64,000 nt of DNA from Astur gentilis (GCF_929443795.1 NC_064897.1:5881001-5945000), one strand, 5' to 3'. Shown: positions 46,801 to 60,100, counted from the first letter of the stretch. Made by a program: numbers and translations. The notes: generated by a model from the letters alone, not told the origin.

Positions 46801-49800
46801 TGCTGATGCTGATCTCCACTGACTTTCTCCATCCCAAGAGGCCAAGTTCACAGGCCATCCCCCTCTGCCAGTCTGCAGGGAGAATTTGACTCTTAAACAT
46901 CTGTAGGATCAAGAGTCCTGCAGCAGTAAAGAGAGGGAACAATACCTTTAAAGTCTCGAGGCTACGAATTGCAGCCACATAGCCTAAGCTCTTGATGGAG
47001 TCCCAGAAGAAAACGAGCACGTAAGAGCAAAGCTGTTAGCAAATCAGTCTGCTGTTCAGGGAAGGCGACAGCCGAGATGGGGCTTTTAAGATCTGGATCC
47101 CAGTCAGACAGCTGCAGAGGCATCACGGCAGCCTCCCTGCCTGGACCAGACTTCGCAATATCTTCAAGAAGCCGCTGCTCCCCTGTGCTGCAGCCCACAA
47201 TGTTCTCAGCTGTTCTCACAGATCTGTGAGATCACCAAAGGATTTGGGGGGGGAAAAAAGCGTTTTGCATTCGTCCTGCAGCTTTCAGATTCATAAACAC
47301 AGAAATCCAGAGCGCTGCAGGAGACGGAGGGCTGCACTGTTGGTCTCCTAAAGCTTCCCTGGGAGCTGCAGCGGAGGATTTCAGTCTGTGAGAGGCACCT
47401 GCCAGGAATAAGCAATAACCGGAGTATCCCTTGCACGTAGCATCTCAGTGGGGAGACAGTGTAAGCCCAAAGATTTCCTTAAAATTGTAACTGAGCTAGA
47501 AATTGCCTCTGTCAATTGGTGTAAAAGAACAGCTGTTTGGAAATGTTTGCATAACTAGCTTTCATTAAGATTTTTCAAAATTTGTTTGTGGTATTTCTGG
47601 ATAGTAAGACCCATGTTGCGTATTCTGGATTGCCAGGAATTAACACTGTGGATGATGGAGTAGAGGCAAAGCCCATTAAAAGCTTTCCTCTCTTTGTCTG
47701 ACTGCTCATTCCCTAGTACAAATGTTTTTTCTCCGTGATGTGCTTTTGTCCTTTTGGAGGCATCTTAATAATATGTAGCACCATTTTTTAACCTGGTTTT
47801 GGTTCTACGATCCTTGTTTACAAATAATGCCTTTTATTTCCAGTTACCTTTTGTGGATCCTCTTCAGGTAGCCTCTTCAGGTAGCCCATGGACCTCTGAT
47901 GTGTGCAGACAATGGCCCAGAAATTACTGCAATAGACTTACTCAGTGAAAGACACCTGTACCAACATTCAGTGTAAAGTACCAAGGAATGCCCTCATTGC
48001 TCTTTCTTGGTCATAAACCATCTTTTCCCTGCACTAGTTCAAGCTTTACATATTGGGAAAAAAGTGTATGTCAAGCTCATGTTATTTAGCTGCAGGGACA
48101 CTTCTATATAGATCTGCGTATATTAATCAGGTGGGAATAGGGCTTGAAAAGCCATATATTCAACAGGAAGGAGTGTGATGTCATAGGCGTTAGGTGTATC
48201 AAATGTAATTTTTGCAATTTTGGCTGAGGAAAATCTTCTTAAAAAATGTAAAAGCTTACTATTTCACTGAAAATTCAGTCACCGAGTTGCCAAATACTAT
48301 TGGTGAGCAGGAAACAGGTCACTTTGTCCACAGTATGTACTGTTAAAGGTTGAGTACCTGCTTCAGAGAATATACCCCATTTAGTTATAGCTCCTTTTTT
48401 CCCCCCAATATTTATGTAAAGGAGCTTCTTGCTTGTGCAAGAAGTCAGTATTTTATTAACCTTGAACAAAAGGATTTTTAATTGAATTGGACTAAGCTTT
48501 AATCTATTCCCTTCTGTCTTTTAAAACAGTATATAAGGAAACAGATGTGAAGTTTTGGGTTGGACTCTCCAGACAAACCTTTACCCTCGTGCCTCTAACA
48601 GCAGCCTTTGTCTTGGACTGTCAGTCTGAAATTTTGTCCATTTGTCTAAATTTTCCTGGCAGCATCTGTAAGGAAGCAGGGTTTAGCAAGCAACCCACTT
48701 AGGACAATGGCCCCATTTGCACATCAGGCAAGACCACTGCTATTATTTTGGAAGAAATTTGTACAACACACTAAATGAGCCATTAATTCTTAACCCATCC
48801 TGCCAACATGGACCTTCATAGTAACTGATACATAGTTCATCATGACATAAAACTAGCACTCCATGGCACATATGCAGGTATCCATTTGGACAGAGAGTCC
48901 TTAGTGCTTTTTGTAGGAAAAAAAAAATGGATGAGGTTGAGTAAGGATTATAAAGTCATACAATTTAAGTGGATTATTTTGCTCCTGGTTTTATTCTGTA
49001 AGAGCAAACATGGTGTTGTGTCTAGGTCACTTGTTGGCTGCAGGCTAGCTGGGATTCCCAGAAGAAAAAGCACGTGAGAATGCAATGGAGGAAGCCCATT
49101 GCAGCCTGTAACTGCTCTTCTCGGGATGTACACGCTCTTTGACAATACAGGTTTTTGTCTCAGAGCTACTGTTATTAACTCAGATTATGTCAGCAATGCG
49201 GGTTTATAAGTAGTTTCACATAGGGAAGCATCTCTAGCCCTATCACCTGAAGGACTTTCCTAGTTCCGCATTTTCCTAATCCTTTCTGTCATGGCCACCT
49301 ATTCCTGGACATAGGATGGCACAAATTTCAGGAAAGATTCCAGAAATCAGTACTTGTCTATATGAAGCCCATAGTCTCTTGAATGCCTGGGGTAAGTGAT
49401 GGCTCTGCCAGACAACAGTAGGAGTTCACCATTATAAGTGCATCCACGACTGCCACTGAAGCAGATTCTCAGACTAAGACAGGCCCAAGCTTATTTCCAC
49501 AAATGAAGAACTACTATAAGTAAACAAAGAAACAAAGACTAGAAATACTGCTCCTTCCTAGCCGTTGTCATGTGAGGAAATCAGAGCACAACGTACACCT
49601 TACTCTGAACCGGGGAGACTCAAACCCATGCCTCTGAGAGATGGTTTGCACACCAAAACAGCTTAATATTCCACTGCATCCTTTCTGCCCTACCAGACTG
49701 AATCCAAAGGGATGGTTATAAGAATATATAACCTCTGTCAATAATAAGGCTGTATTCAGGACAAAACCAAAAAATGTGAGTGAACTGTGCAAACCTGACG

Positions 49801-49821
49801 TTTTTTCCCCTTTTTCTCCAG

Positions 49822-50003
49822 CACCTGCTATAGCTCAACAAGGTGCTAGCATCTACAAATCCAACATGAGCACAGGACCTGTGGTACTGAAGCTGAGCCG
49901 AGGTCTGGGAGAGTCCGCGCTTCTCTCGGTGTGCTGGAGAGGGGCCTGTGGAAATGCAGTGCTGGATTCTAGGGCTCCACTAACTGCCGAGAACAAGCCG
50001 TAA
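49822..50003 (+). other. exon-like segment of unknown significance
   Basis: A strong acceptor (TTTTTTCCCCTTTTTCTCCAG) is followed by an open frame in phase 1 of 59 codons (starting APAIAQQGASIYKS) that ends in TAA at 50001-50003. The product is not recognised and no partner exons or nearby poly(A) signal are evident. It could be a terminal exon of a long non-coding or lineage-specific transcript, or chance. Confidence 0.2.
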
Positions 50004-50767
50004 ATAAGGGGCAGGAAGGGAGATGACTGAATTTCAGAAGGACCGTTATCGCTGGATGTTCACAGCAAGCCTTGGAGGAAATGAAGGAAACAGCCAGGAC
50101 CTGACTCACTGGGGATGGGTGTTTTATTTGCTGCTTGTATAAACTTACTTTGGTTCAGTTTCCAAGCTCAGTGTTGTTTCCATTCTTACGAGGCTTTTTC
50201 TTGCCATATACGCAGGTTTGCATCTGCCTGGAGGAAGGTATGGCTGCTAAACTTGCCCAGGGAAGTTATTTGGTTTTCCAAGGAGCGAGGGCTCAAGGAG
50301 ATGATTTTAGTTAATTTTGAGAAGACCCTTAGACCCCCGCCACAGTACTTCTGACATGTCAGCAGCTTAACTAAGAGTTACTAAAACTGCGAGGTTCTGT
50401 CCTTGCTGTCTGCCTGGCTTTTTACATTTACAGCTGTGTGTTTTGCATATAATAGAAGTTAAACCCAGAATAATGTCTGCTATGGAGCGGCGAGGACGAG
50501 ACAACACAGGACTTGAGCTGGATGGGATGTTGACGAGGAGGGTGTGCTGCTCTCTGTACAGCTTCCCACTAATGCTGGATCTCGACTCGCTGGGAGAGGA
50601 TGCCTGTGCTGTGGGATCTACTGGCCAAAAAACACTGACTCACTGTAGCTCACCTTTCTAAAGGAGAAGGGGGGGTATTCCCAGCATGGGACAGGACCTC
50701 TCTTGCTCACACTGTGCAGCGCTCCAGATGTGCAGATGTTCTAAACATAAGAAACCCCTTTCTTTAC

Positions 50768-50940
50768 CATGAGGGTAGTTCAACTGGCCCAGGCTGCCCA
50801 GAGAGATTGTGGAGTCTCCATCTGTGGAGATATTAAAAACCTGATGGGACACAGTCCTGGACAGCCTGATGCAGCTGACCCTGCTCTAAGCCAGATCTCT
50901 GGAGGTGTCGGCCAGCCTCAGCGATTCTATAGCAAACCTA
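50768..50940 (+). mobile_element. divergent CR1 LINE 3' fragment, plus strand
   Basis: GAGGGTAGTTCAACTGGCCC, CAGGCTGCCCAGAGAGATTG, TGGAGTCTCCATCTGTGGAG and a terminal GATTCTATAG follow the order of the CR1 3' end, with more substitutions than the other copies. It represents an older subfamily or insertion. Confidence 0.8.
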
Positions 50941-53449
50941 TTCTTCGTTGACCTTTCCTCCGTGCCACAGGCAGAAGCACCTGAATGGTAGTGCAGTAAT
51001 TTTGCATGGGTCCACACAGAAATTAGGAGCCCAGCGCCCACCGAGTTAGGGAAGGAGAGCTTGGCCCACAGAAGGATATAGATATTGCAATACCAAGAGC
51101 TCCACATTATAACTTTTAGGCATTTCTTCACCATATGAAATGCAGGAAGAATAGTTAGGCACTGAAACTCTCTGTGCAACGGGCAGGGAAAGCGAGGTAC
51201 CTCAGGATGTGATTCATAAAAGCAAACAGAAAGCTGCCTTTGCAGCTGCTGGAGGTGCCAAGGAAAGGCTAAGCCCTTCTTAGACAATGTGCTGTCCTTT
51301 TCTGGATGACAGAGGTCCTGTTTTCCAGTCAGGATGCCCAACTCCAGCCCGCTGGCAGTTGCTAGGAATTTATAAAATGCAGTAGGAAGAGGCATCGCCT
51401 ATTTATGTAATGTCCCAGAGGTCTGAGCACCAACCCGAGAGAGACATGATCCAGAGTTCATTTCCCCAGTCTCTTCGCTTGTAGGAATTTGAAGCATCCC
51501 CTTCCTCTCCGTTGACTGTAAATGCAGTGATGTGGAATAGGAATCTCAACTGCAGAAGCTGATCCACTATGATGAAATAATTCATCCACATGAACGCATA
51601 AAAGCATTAATTGAATCAGAAAGCAGCAGCAAGCACAAGTATGATTTTGTCACTGGCTGGGTAGAGCTTTCAGTGTGCTGCTTCTGGAGTGAGTCTTCCT
51701 GCCTGGGAGACCCCACACAGGTCATGCAGGGAAGGGAGGGCTGAGGATTGCCTGGATGTGGGCTACAGGGCTTCTCCAGTGGTGGGGTCAAGCTCCCTCT
51801 TCTCTTTTGCTGAACTCTTCAGAGCACATCCTGGAGGATACACACCTGCAAGCCTCATGAAATTATTAGGAAAAAAAAGACTCAGCAAAGAGCTGGCACT
51901 GGGTATCAATTGGAGGAGACAGATATAATATAGGTAATGCCTTAGTCACCTGTGTAGCATAATTCTTTGCTCACCTTGCATTCTTTGTGAGCAAAGATCT
52001 ATACTGCGGTAAAGTGCATTCTCACATAAATCCTGTACTCCTTTAAGCAAATCCAGGCATCTATGCCGCCAATAATAAACCTGGGGCAGTGGAGAATCAA
52101 GCAACCTACACTTGTTTATTTTGCCGTTGAATGAAACCCCCAAAATTTCTGAATTTGCCCCTTCTTTTATGGTCACACTAATCAGCTGTGTCAGGGTTTC
52201 CCTTTGCCCTGCTACTCCCAAGCACATGTTGTCTGGTATCTAGACGCCTTCCCCTTCTTTCCCTTTATTTAAGTCTTTTCTCTGCCAAGCTCTGTTCCAC
52301 TCTCCTACGTGGGGGAAGTTTCCCTACAGGCTCTCTGCCCCTATCGCTACAGTCAGGCTGGCGCACAGGGACAGAATTTCCTTTACTGGGAAGGGATATG
52401 CTGTCCCCTTTCAGTCCACAACAGACCACAGCAACCAGAGAAAGCTTTGATGCAGGCAGGGCTCCTCAGGATGTTTAGCTGTGTACCTAGGAGAGACAGG
52501 ATGCTTGAGAATGGTAGCTGTGGATTCAGATTTTTAACACAACCTACAGAGCTTTTCCTACCCGCATCCCGCTCGAATTCTTGTGAATCCAGGTGTTTAA
52601 TTCATTTACACTTATTTGACGATCTCCGACGTAATCTTGGGACCCCTGAGGTCTGCTGCTGCAGAGGCAAAGCCCCACCACGTGTAGCGAGGACGATTCT
52701 CCCGACACCCGGCGCTTTTCCTTAAAACCTCGGCTGCCTGTTGGGAGGAAATACAAAGCAGGAGGGTTCACGCAGGCAACAGTTAAGGAGTTCCCTGAAG
52801 GAGCGGGAAAACAAGAGACTCGGGTATCGAAGACAAAAATTAAAAAAAACCCAAACAAACCCATAAAAAGGTAATAAAAAGTTCTTCTGTTTCTTGAGCC
52901 AGTCCCGGATCGGCGGGCCGGGTGTACCCGCTCTGCTTTTGCGCCCTGGAGGCAAAGCAACCGAGCGCAAAGCGCCTTTCCCCCGCCGCCAAACCCGGGG
53001 GAGACGCAGCGATTACCCCCGTTGCGATTAAAAAAAAAAAAGCAGAGCAAAATACCTCACGCTCGGACGGATCGGGGCGGGGGGCTGCGGCCGGCCGCGT
53101 CCAGGAGCCGGGGCCGTGCCCAGCAGCCGGGTCGGTGCCCAGCAGCCGGGTCGGTGGCCGGCTCCGCCGCGTCCCCCGGCGGCCCCTTCAGCGGCGGCTG
53201 CGCCCTGCCCCGGCGCCGTCGGAGCGCGGCCCGCTGCCGGCCGGGCTGAGCCCCGCACGCCAATCAGGGCGGCCCGCCTGCCTTCCTGTAGGTGTGCCCG
53301 GCTCACCTGGGAGCCTCGGCACTCATGACATACCTGCGGCCCCGCGGGCGGCGGGGAGACGGCGGCCGGCTGACGAGCGGCGGCGGGGGGCCGCGGAGGT
53401 AGCGGCGCTGCCGGGGAGGAGCGGAGCTGGACCCGGACCCGGCCCGGCG

Positions 53450-53466
53450 ATGAGAGGCCGGCGCAG
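53450..53466 (+). CDS. candidate first coding exon end (MRGRR...), gene unidentified
   Basis: An ATG at 53450 is followed by five codons (MRGRR) and two bases before a consensus donor GTAAGG. It lies in the core of the CpG island. Exon 1 could be entirely untranslated instead. No continuation is certain; a phase-compatible exon candidate is at 57101-57143. The gene cannot be named. Confidence 0.35.
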
Positions 53467-53871
53467 GTAAGGGCGGCCCGGCCCGGCCCGGCCCGGCGGG
53501 AGCGGCGTTGCCGTGTTCCCGGGCAGAAGGCGGGGTGAGGCGCGGGCCTGGCGCCGGATCCTCGCGGAGCCCGGGCCGGGCCCGGAGGGGCGGCTGCTGT
53601 CCCCTCACCGGGGAGGGGAGCCTGGGCGGCGGGCAGGCTCGGGGAGCGAGGCGGGAAGAAGGAGAGGGGAGGGCTCCACCATTTTAGGACCCGAAGGGGG
53701 GAACGGGGAGGAGGGATCTCCGGGGAAGGGAGCGTTCGCCCCTCCCGAGGCGGGACGGCGGGCCTGCTGCGCTCCTACCGCGGGGCCGGGCCCGCGGCGC
53801 ACAGGTGTGGGTGAGCGGGGAGGGCCGCCGTCGGGACCCGCCGCCCCGGGGAACCGCTCCCGCCGGGGGCT

Positions 53872-53885
53872 GGGGGGGGGGGGGG
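53872..53885. repeat. G14 homopolymer on the sense strand
   Basis: Fourteen G residues about 400 bases past the presumed exon-1 donor, followed by TGAGGGGGGAAC. Confidence 0.9.
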
Positions 53886-54265
53886 TGAGGGGGGAACGGC
53901 GGCGGCGGCGTGAGCCCCGGCGGACCGCCGCCTCCCGGAGCGGGGGCGGCGAAGGGGACGCCTCTCCGCAGGCCCCGGGGGGCGGGGGCCGGGGGCCGCA
54001 GCCTTGGCGGCGGCCTGTGCGGGACGGCGAGGCTCGGCGCCCCGCCGGCAGCGCCCGTTCCCCCCCTTCCTCCCTCCTCCTCCTTCTGCAGGTAGGGCCC
54101 GGAGCAGAGGCCCGGTCGCAGGCTCAGCTGGCAGCAGCAGCCCAGGAGCCTCTTCCCGCAGCAGCGGTGCCTCCCACGCAGGAGCCGGATCCCACGGTGT
54201 GCGCTGGGGTGTTTTTTTTCGGCTCCCGCCGGGCCAGGGTTCGCGAGTCTCAGAACTGCGCTCGG

Positions 54266-54325
54266 ATGAACTCTGGACACCTTGTTGTTTTCCTGCTGGC
54301 ACTCTTGCTGGCTGGCGCCTTGTGA
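54266..54325 (+). other. 19-residue hydrophobic small open frame
   Basis: MNSGHLVVFLLALLLAGAL then TGA. It lies 174 bases after an acceptor-like sequence (CCTCCTCCTTCTGCAG, next base 54092). The peptide looks like an isolated signal sequence or single membrane segment. It may be an upstream open frame in a second 5' UTR exon of the CpG-island gene, or chance. Confidence 0.25.
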
Positions 54326-55212
54326 CTTTTATGGCCTGTCACGGAGGAAAGGCAGAGGAACGAAAGGCGAGATACCTGCGTGCTGCTCGCTTCCCGTCTC
54401 CTTCCCGCAGCCGCTTCGGAGCCCCAGCCACTGCAGCAGCTCTGGTGGCAACCTCTGCGCCCCAAACAACCTGCCGGAGGGGCTTTCGAGCTCCCACGGC
54501 TCTGCCCTGACACATTCTCTCCTGTTCCCCCCACCCCACCCCAGCACCCATGTTATCCTTGCACTCTATGCTTCGTTTATTCCCGGAGGTTGGATAAGAC
54601 TTGGATCAAACCTGGTAGGGAGTACAGGGGCAGGGAAGGAGGTCTGAGTTCAACTCATCTGTGTTGACTTGTTGCGGACTTTGCTAAGGAGCTGTTGGAT
54701 GTGGATGCCTCTCCTTGAGCTGCGTGCCCGTTCCTCTCTGACCAAGCCGCATCTGTAACGTGGTGTTGGAGTTTTGTGACCTGATTCTCTGGGGCTTTGG
54801 AGTTTCTCGTAACCTAAAATGGCTTGGTGGAGATGGCTCGGATAAGGGCAGAGTCCTTTGAAAGGGTTGCACGGGAGGGAGGTGGCTTGCTTTGGAGGAA
54901 TAATGTATGGGTGACCCAGATTTCAGCACTGCGACCGAATTGGGTGAGGAGGAGGCATCCATAAATCAGGCTCAAAGTTGTACCAAATCTGAATTCTTAA
55001 TTCTCAATTACTGTTAATATTTGGAAAAGCTCAGCTGGCTTCTGTGTAGAATCTCATTTTGCCAACTCATGACTGAGGGCAGCACTTGTACTGTACTGTC
55101 TGTATAGTAGCCTAGTGATCTTGATAAATCTGTGAGGGGAGTTACACGGTGTAATTGCTAGTGACAACAGGCGACTAGGCTTGAGCTTGGTGCTCCTGCT
55201 GAAGCCCCCTGT

Positions 55213-55235
55213 TCCCGCTGTCTGAAACAGCGGGA
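55213..55235. repeat. perfect inverted repeat, 9-base stem with 5-base loop
   Basis: TCCCGCTGT (55213-55221) and ACAGCGGGA (55227-55235) flank CTGAA. Confidence 0.9.
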
Positions 55236-57100
55236 CTTGAATGCTTCCTCCGGGAACCTCTTGTGCATCCTGATAGGTTTTGCCAGTAAGAGTCTGTTCC
55301 CTGGGACTTCTATCTCATCCTCTTAACTTTAGATAGATGTTCTTGCTCCTGTTCTATTGTGTCTTCTCCTTTCTTACAGTTCACTTGTTTCAAGTGCTTT
55401 ATAGAGTTAAAGAGCCAAATTTTGCTATAGTTTGGATTTGTTTTTTTTTAATGTACTGTACTTTGGAGTCTGGTTTAAAGTGGGCTGGTTTATTTAATTA
55501 GTTTGTATTCATGCAGATTATGTTCACTCTCCATGGTTATTCCAGGCAAAATTTAAGAAACAACCTGCAAGGGATTTCAAATTCATAATTGGAATCAATT
55601 TTTTTTCTCCATTAATATTTGATTCTAAGAATTATTATGCTTTCTGTCATCTGGTTTCTTTCCAGTCTGATGTTGGCTACATAGTTACTGCTTAGCTAAA
55701 TTATACATAGCTAGCTTATTTCAGTAGTCATGCCTGACAACTTTTATAATTCCTTTCAGCTTTGCAGCTCCCCACTGAACTCCGGTTGTATCTTTTAATG
55801 AAGTACTTCCAAGTGTCTTCAGTGCAAGCGTAGTTGTGCTCTGTTGTTTCAGCACTTGGGCTGTACGGAGAGAAATTGTTTCCCTCTTCTGTGAGGTGAT
55901 CGTACAGTTGATGTTCCTGTTATCAGCCATTTGGGGACAGATGCCTTATTCTGACCCCTGGCTGGTATTTACATTCCCAGCTGGTTATCACTGCATTGAA
56001 TCCAAAATTCTATTAGAAAAATACCCGGTCTTGATTTCAAGATACCAAGTGATAGACTGCACTGGTTCCCCAGGTAAATTATTCCAATGGCTGATTATGC
56101 TCGCTGATTTCTTATCTCGATCTGTCCAGCCTGGTTCCTAACCACAAAGTCTTGCTACAAATTTTCATGCCAGATTACAGAGCCTGTTGCTGCCAGGATG
56201 ACACATTCCAGCAGAAAGATGGCCTATTGTATAGCAAGCTTACAGCTGTTACCCGTGCTAACCTCTTGCTTCTGGGAAGAGGCAATTGTGGAGCTGTAGT
56301 CATAGGGCAACGGGTATGATTTAGAGCAGCAGCTAAGTGCGCCTGGCTGCGGTGTCTGTGCGCATACAGGGCTTTCTGAGAAATTTAATTGAATAAGTTG
56401 CGTTGCTCGGAGTATGGCTTGACGTGGTGGTTAATCCAGCATAACTACAGGCTGCTGCTGAAGGAATGATCCAGTTCTCATCCAGTCCTGACTGCAAGCT
56501 CCTGCTGCTCTGATTGGATTGGATCTAGTGATCAAGTGGCCTCAAATCAGTTCAGTCACTGCTCCAACTGAAAATTAACCCCCTTCCCTAAACAAAAAAT
56601 TATGACTTTTGGATCTGGAAGTTGGATCAGCCTGCTCTGTGGCCAGGTGGCGCTAGGTCTGACGCAGAAGAGTAGCATGCCACTGGGCATGAGAAACGTG
56701 AAAAGGGACTACCTCTTTCAATAGTGGCCCCATGCCTGTGCCAGATTAGACACAAGAGGGAATTGTACTTTCAGTTCCTACGTTTCCGCGCTTGAATAAA
56801 CAGGCTGTGGTCGCACAGATCCTCTCGGCGGGCACTGCCACTGAAAGAAGCTGTCGTGCCTACATGTTGTCGTCCCCGTGGTTTCCCTGCTCTGGTGCGT
56901 TGTGAGACCACAGGCATGCCTATACTGCCAGAAGAGAAAGAGCAGTGTGGGGGTGGGAATAAGCAGGGCAGAGGATGGGACTCCTTTTGGCAAGCTGAAG
57001 TGCTTGTGAAACTAAGGCTTGAGATACAGGAATTGTCACAAGCACACCGTACCTTAAATCTTAATGGAAGTTAATGTATTTTTTCACCTTCCCTTTGCAG

Positions 57101-57143
57101 CGGATGTGTGGGAATAGATGCCCTGATTTGCTCAGTAGCCCAG
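57101..57143 (+). other. candidate small exon
   Basis: A strong acceptor (TTTTTTCACCTTCCCTTTGCAG) precedes 43 bases. Joined to MRGRR in phase 2, they would read SGCVGIDALICSVAQ and end at CAG|GTTAAT, a weak donor. Without a homologue or a third exon this is speculative. Confidence 0.15.
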
Positions 57144-60100
57144 GTTAATTCTGTTGCATGACTTGGGAGAACCGGGTTTAGCCAAGACTGGGTTTAGGTC
57201 AGCTGCGTTTGTGTCTTTCGTCAGGAAGTGTGTGTTGGAGTTAGGCTTTGTGTGGGGAAGAGCATTTAAAGTACAAAGAAGGTCTGTGCCTTGGCTGTGA
57301 CGTACTGATACCTACGAAAGGTTCAGCAGTGCAGAAAAGTTGCCAGCTAATGTATTTGTGCATTCTAGATGTGAGGTTCTCAGTGGTTTTCAGTGCCTGA
57401 GCAAGGTGGGGTAGGTACCTTTCTGGGAAGGCTTCATTAATCTTGTCTCTTCCATTAACAAGCGACTCCAGCTTTCTTGCTCTTCTAGTGGAATTAGTTT
57501 GCTGGGACAAAATCCATTCCCCATCTATTGTTTTAAACACCATTCCTTCAAGTGCGACGCTGAACAGTGCAGGGAATGTGGAACTGAGCCTGTGGTGGAG
57601 ACTCGTTTTGAACTCATGGTTTGGGAGTTGGATTACAGCTAGATGAAGTCAAAGAAGAAATTCCCATGACTTTAGTACAAGTTCAGTACAAGGTCACAGG
57701 GAGAGCTATTGGTTTTGATAGTGGGAAAAATTTAGAAGGGGGGAAGTTGATTACCGTGACATGTGTACAAATGTACGTATGTAAATAGACACATATATGT
57801 AAATGTATACAAAATAGAGGGTGTTCTGATGCTAGAAGAGGTTGGGGAGGAGTGGCTATAGAAATTGTAATTGGATAGTATACAAGAAGTGAACTGAAGT
57901 GGGAGGAAGCACATGAACCTGCTGCTCAGAGAATACGGCGTTAAAGCAGAGCTGGCCATAAATTAGCTTCCTGAGAATGTATCCTATTTGCAGTAAGTCA
58001 CGTAGAAGTAGAAGTGTGCGACGTTCAGATGTCAGACTACCTCTTTGTAGTCTCAAACTGAACATCTAGCTGCACGCAGGTGCTCAGCGTGTGAAGTCCG
58101 CTGTCCATGGCCTTGCTGGAGAGTGCGTTTAGCACCAGAGTTCCTGCTGCTGATCACACAAAAAACTTCCCAAATCCTTACCTGCGTCAGGCTGACATGG
58201 TGCCCAGTAGGATCCACAAGCTTGGTGGTCCCCTGAATGTGTCAGTTGTGGGCAGAGCAGAGTCGTACGCTGGTGAGCAGACCCAGCCTTGCACAGGGTG
58301 TGACTGGAGAAGAGGTGAGGAACAGCTGCTGCTTCATTGACGAATCCAACAGTAGAGTTTATGGATCCAAAATACACCCCTCTAGAGGGAGGGGATTAGG
58401 ATCCTGGTCATGTCAGGGCATGATTCGTTCAGATCACAGAAGCCCGGAGATAATCAGGGACATGTGGCGCAAGGCTGGGTTACAAGCAGACCTGTAACCT
58501 GTTGGACGTGCTCGTTGTTCACAGCTGCCACAAGGTGGCTACAATGGCTATGCTTGCATATTCACTTTTAATAAAAATAGATGCCCAGATCAGTGTTAAA
58601 CTAACACATACACCACTAGTGGGAGGAGGGGCAGCAAGAAGAAGATGCTTTGCCCACAGTGTTGCTGGGCAGCTACAAAAAATAAGCCTGTGTAAGCTTT
58701 ATGGTATGTGTGTGCGCTTTATACTCACAAAAATTTACAGTTGTAATGATCAAAAGTGCCTACATATATTCTTTGAATAGCATAAATCTTAACTGGACCC
58801 TTATGTCTTTACTACAGATTCTTGTCCTGTGAGGAGGTGCTAGCGGAAACTTTGAAAGAGAACACCAGTACGAGTATAGCTTTGGTGGTATACTTCATTT
58901 CATGGGAGAAGGAAGAATGCCATAGCTATACCAGCGCCTAGCAAAGCCCTGATGCTGTAGCTGTGTCTTTAGTGGGCCTAGTCTCTAGGTAAAATCCTTT
59001 TGGCATGCATTAAGCCTGAGCTTCTGTTCAGACACAGAAATTTTACTGTAGGTATTCCATAATGCAGATGTCCGAGGGTAACTCTAGACCTATGAAATGT
59101 AATCTAGCTGCAACATTTGAGTCAATCTCCTTTCTGAAGTACTCCGAGATCACTATCTGTTTTTGCAGGCCAGGACTGTCAGGTTGATAGCAGTGAAGTT
59201 GAGAAGGTGCGGTGTGTATCTATTTCCCCTCTGTTGCTGGCTTTATAGGAGAAGAGATGTTCCAAGTATACTGCCAGCCCTGCAGGACAGGGACAGTGTC
59301 TCACTATGCAGTATTTCGAATGGGGAGGATTCGGTCCTGATTGTTGGTATTGCAGATGGCTCAACTCTTCCCGTTGTTTGTTGCTTCTCTGCATCTCTCT
59401 TTTTCTGTAACTCACTTTGTGCCTGAAGATATTTCAGGCTTACGTCTGAGTATAATATAGCTGATGCATCTTACGGGAGTTTTTAGAATGATGTACTTCT
59501 GTTTCCCTTCTTTAACCCTCCCCAGGAAAGGTGTTTTGTCCTGGAAAGGCATGTTTTGGGTATAGGCCAGAAGAGGCTCAGAATGGGCAGTGGGGGTAGC
59601 CCTGAGAAGGCTTAATACAGCACACAACCCTGTCAAGACTCTATGGTGTGACAAACCGTGGAGCAGAGATAGGATTCTGTGGGGAGACAGGCAAAAAGAA
59701 GTGGGAGTATCCCTATTTTTATAGCAAATTATGGGTCATGGCGTGTTTTCCTAAATGTGCAAGTGACTGAGAGAGATAGGTTTACCCCTCAAGTCACCCA
59801 GTAATTTCTTAACAACATCTGGTGCTGTATTGAAGGATGGGAGCTACATTACTACACTGTTGCTCTCCTCCTCATCCCCAGGCACCACTGGGAAGAGCGA
59901 ATGTTCTTTTAGTGCGCAGGGAGGAGACTGAAAAGGGAAGCTATAAGGTGTTCCTGTAGGCACAGGCTCAACACTGCTCATTTAAGTCTGAGTGCTGTGC
60001 CACCTGGGGAGGGAGTCTTCCTCTGACATTGCTCGTGCAGCCCACCTTATCTTCCTGCCCCTGCGCCATGAGTAAACCGAGCTGTTTCATTTCAGAGAGG

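Larger units (their letters stand above)
43870..52899. other. intergenic, no gene recognised
   Basis: Apart from a divergent CR1 (50768-50940) and one exon-like segment (49822-50003), nothing recognisable is seen. A 15-base direct repeat around GCCTCTTCAGGTA lies at about 47865-47890. Confidence 0.55.
52900..54200 (+). promoter_or_regulatory. CpG island, promoter of an unidentified plus-strand gene
   Basis: About 1.3 kb of very GC- and CpG-rich DNA. A strong donor (CGCAG|GTAAGG, intron starting at 53467) on the plus strand marks a first exon. The left part (53095-53165) contains short imperfect repeats of CCGGGTCGGTGCCCAGCAG. No leftward gene is recognised, but the island could be bidirectional. 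Confidence 0.8.

Noticed and set aside
53513..54325. 270-codon plus-strand frame across the third CpG island
   Set aside because: It runs over the presumed intron and homopolymer G run, and the composition is GC-driven. Only the small end frame (54266-54325) is noted, at low confidence.
58195..58312. Exon-like segment ending in a strong GTGAGG donor
   Set aside because: The acceptor side is weak and no product is recognised. It is likely a cryptic donor.
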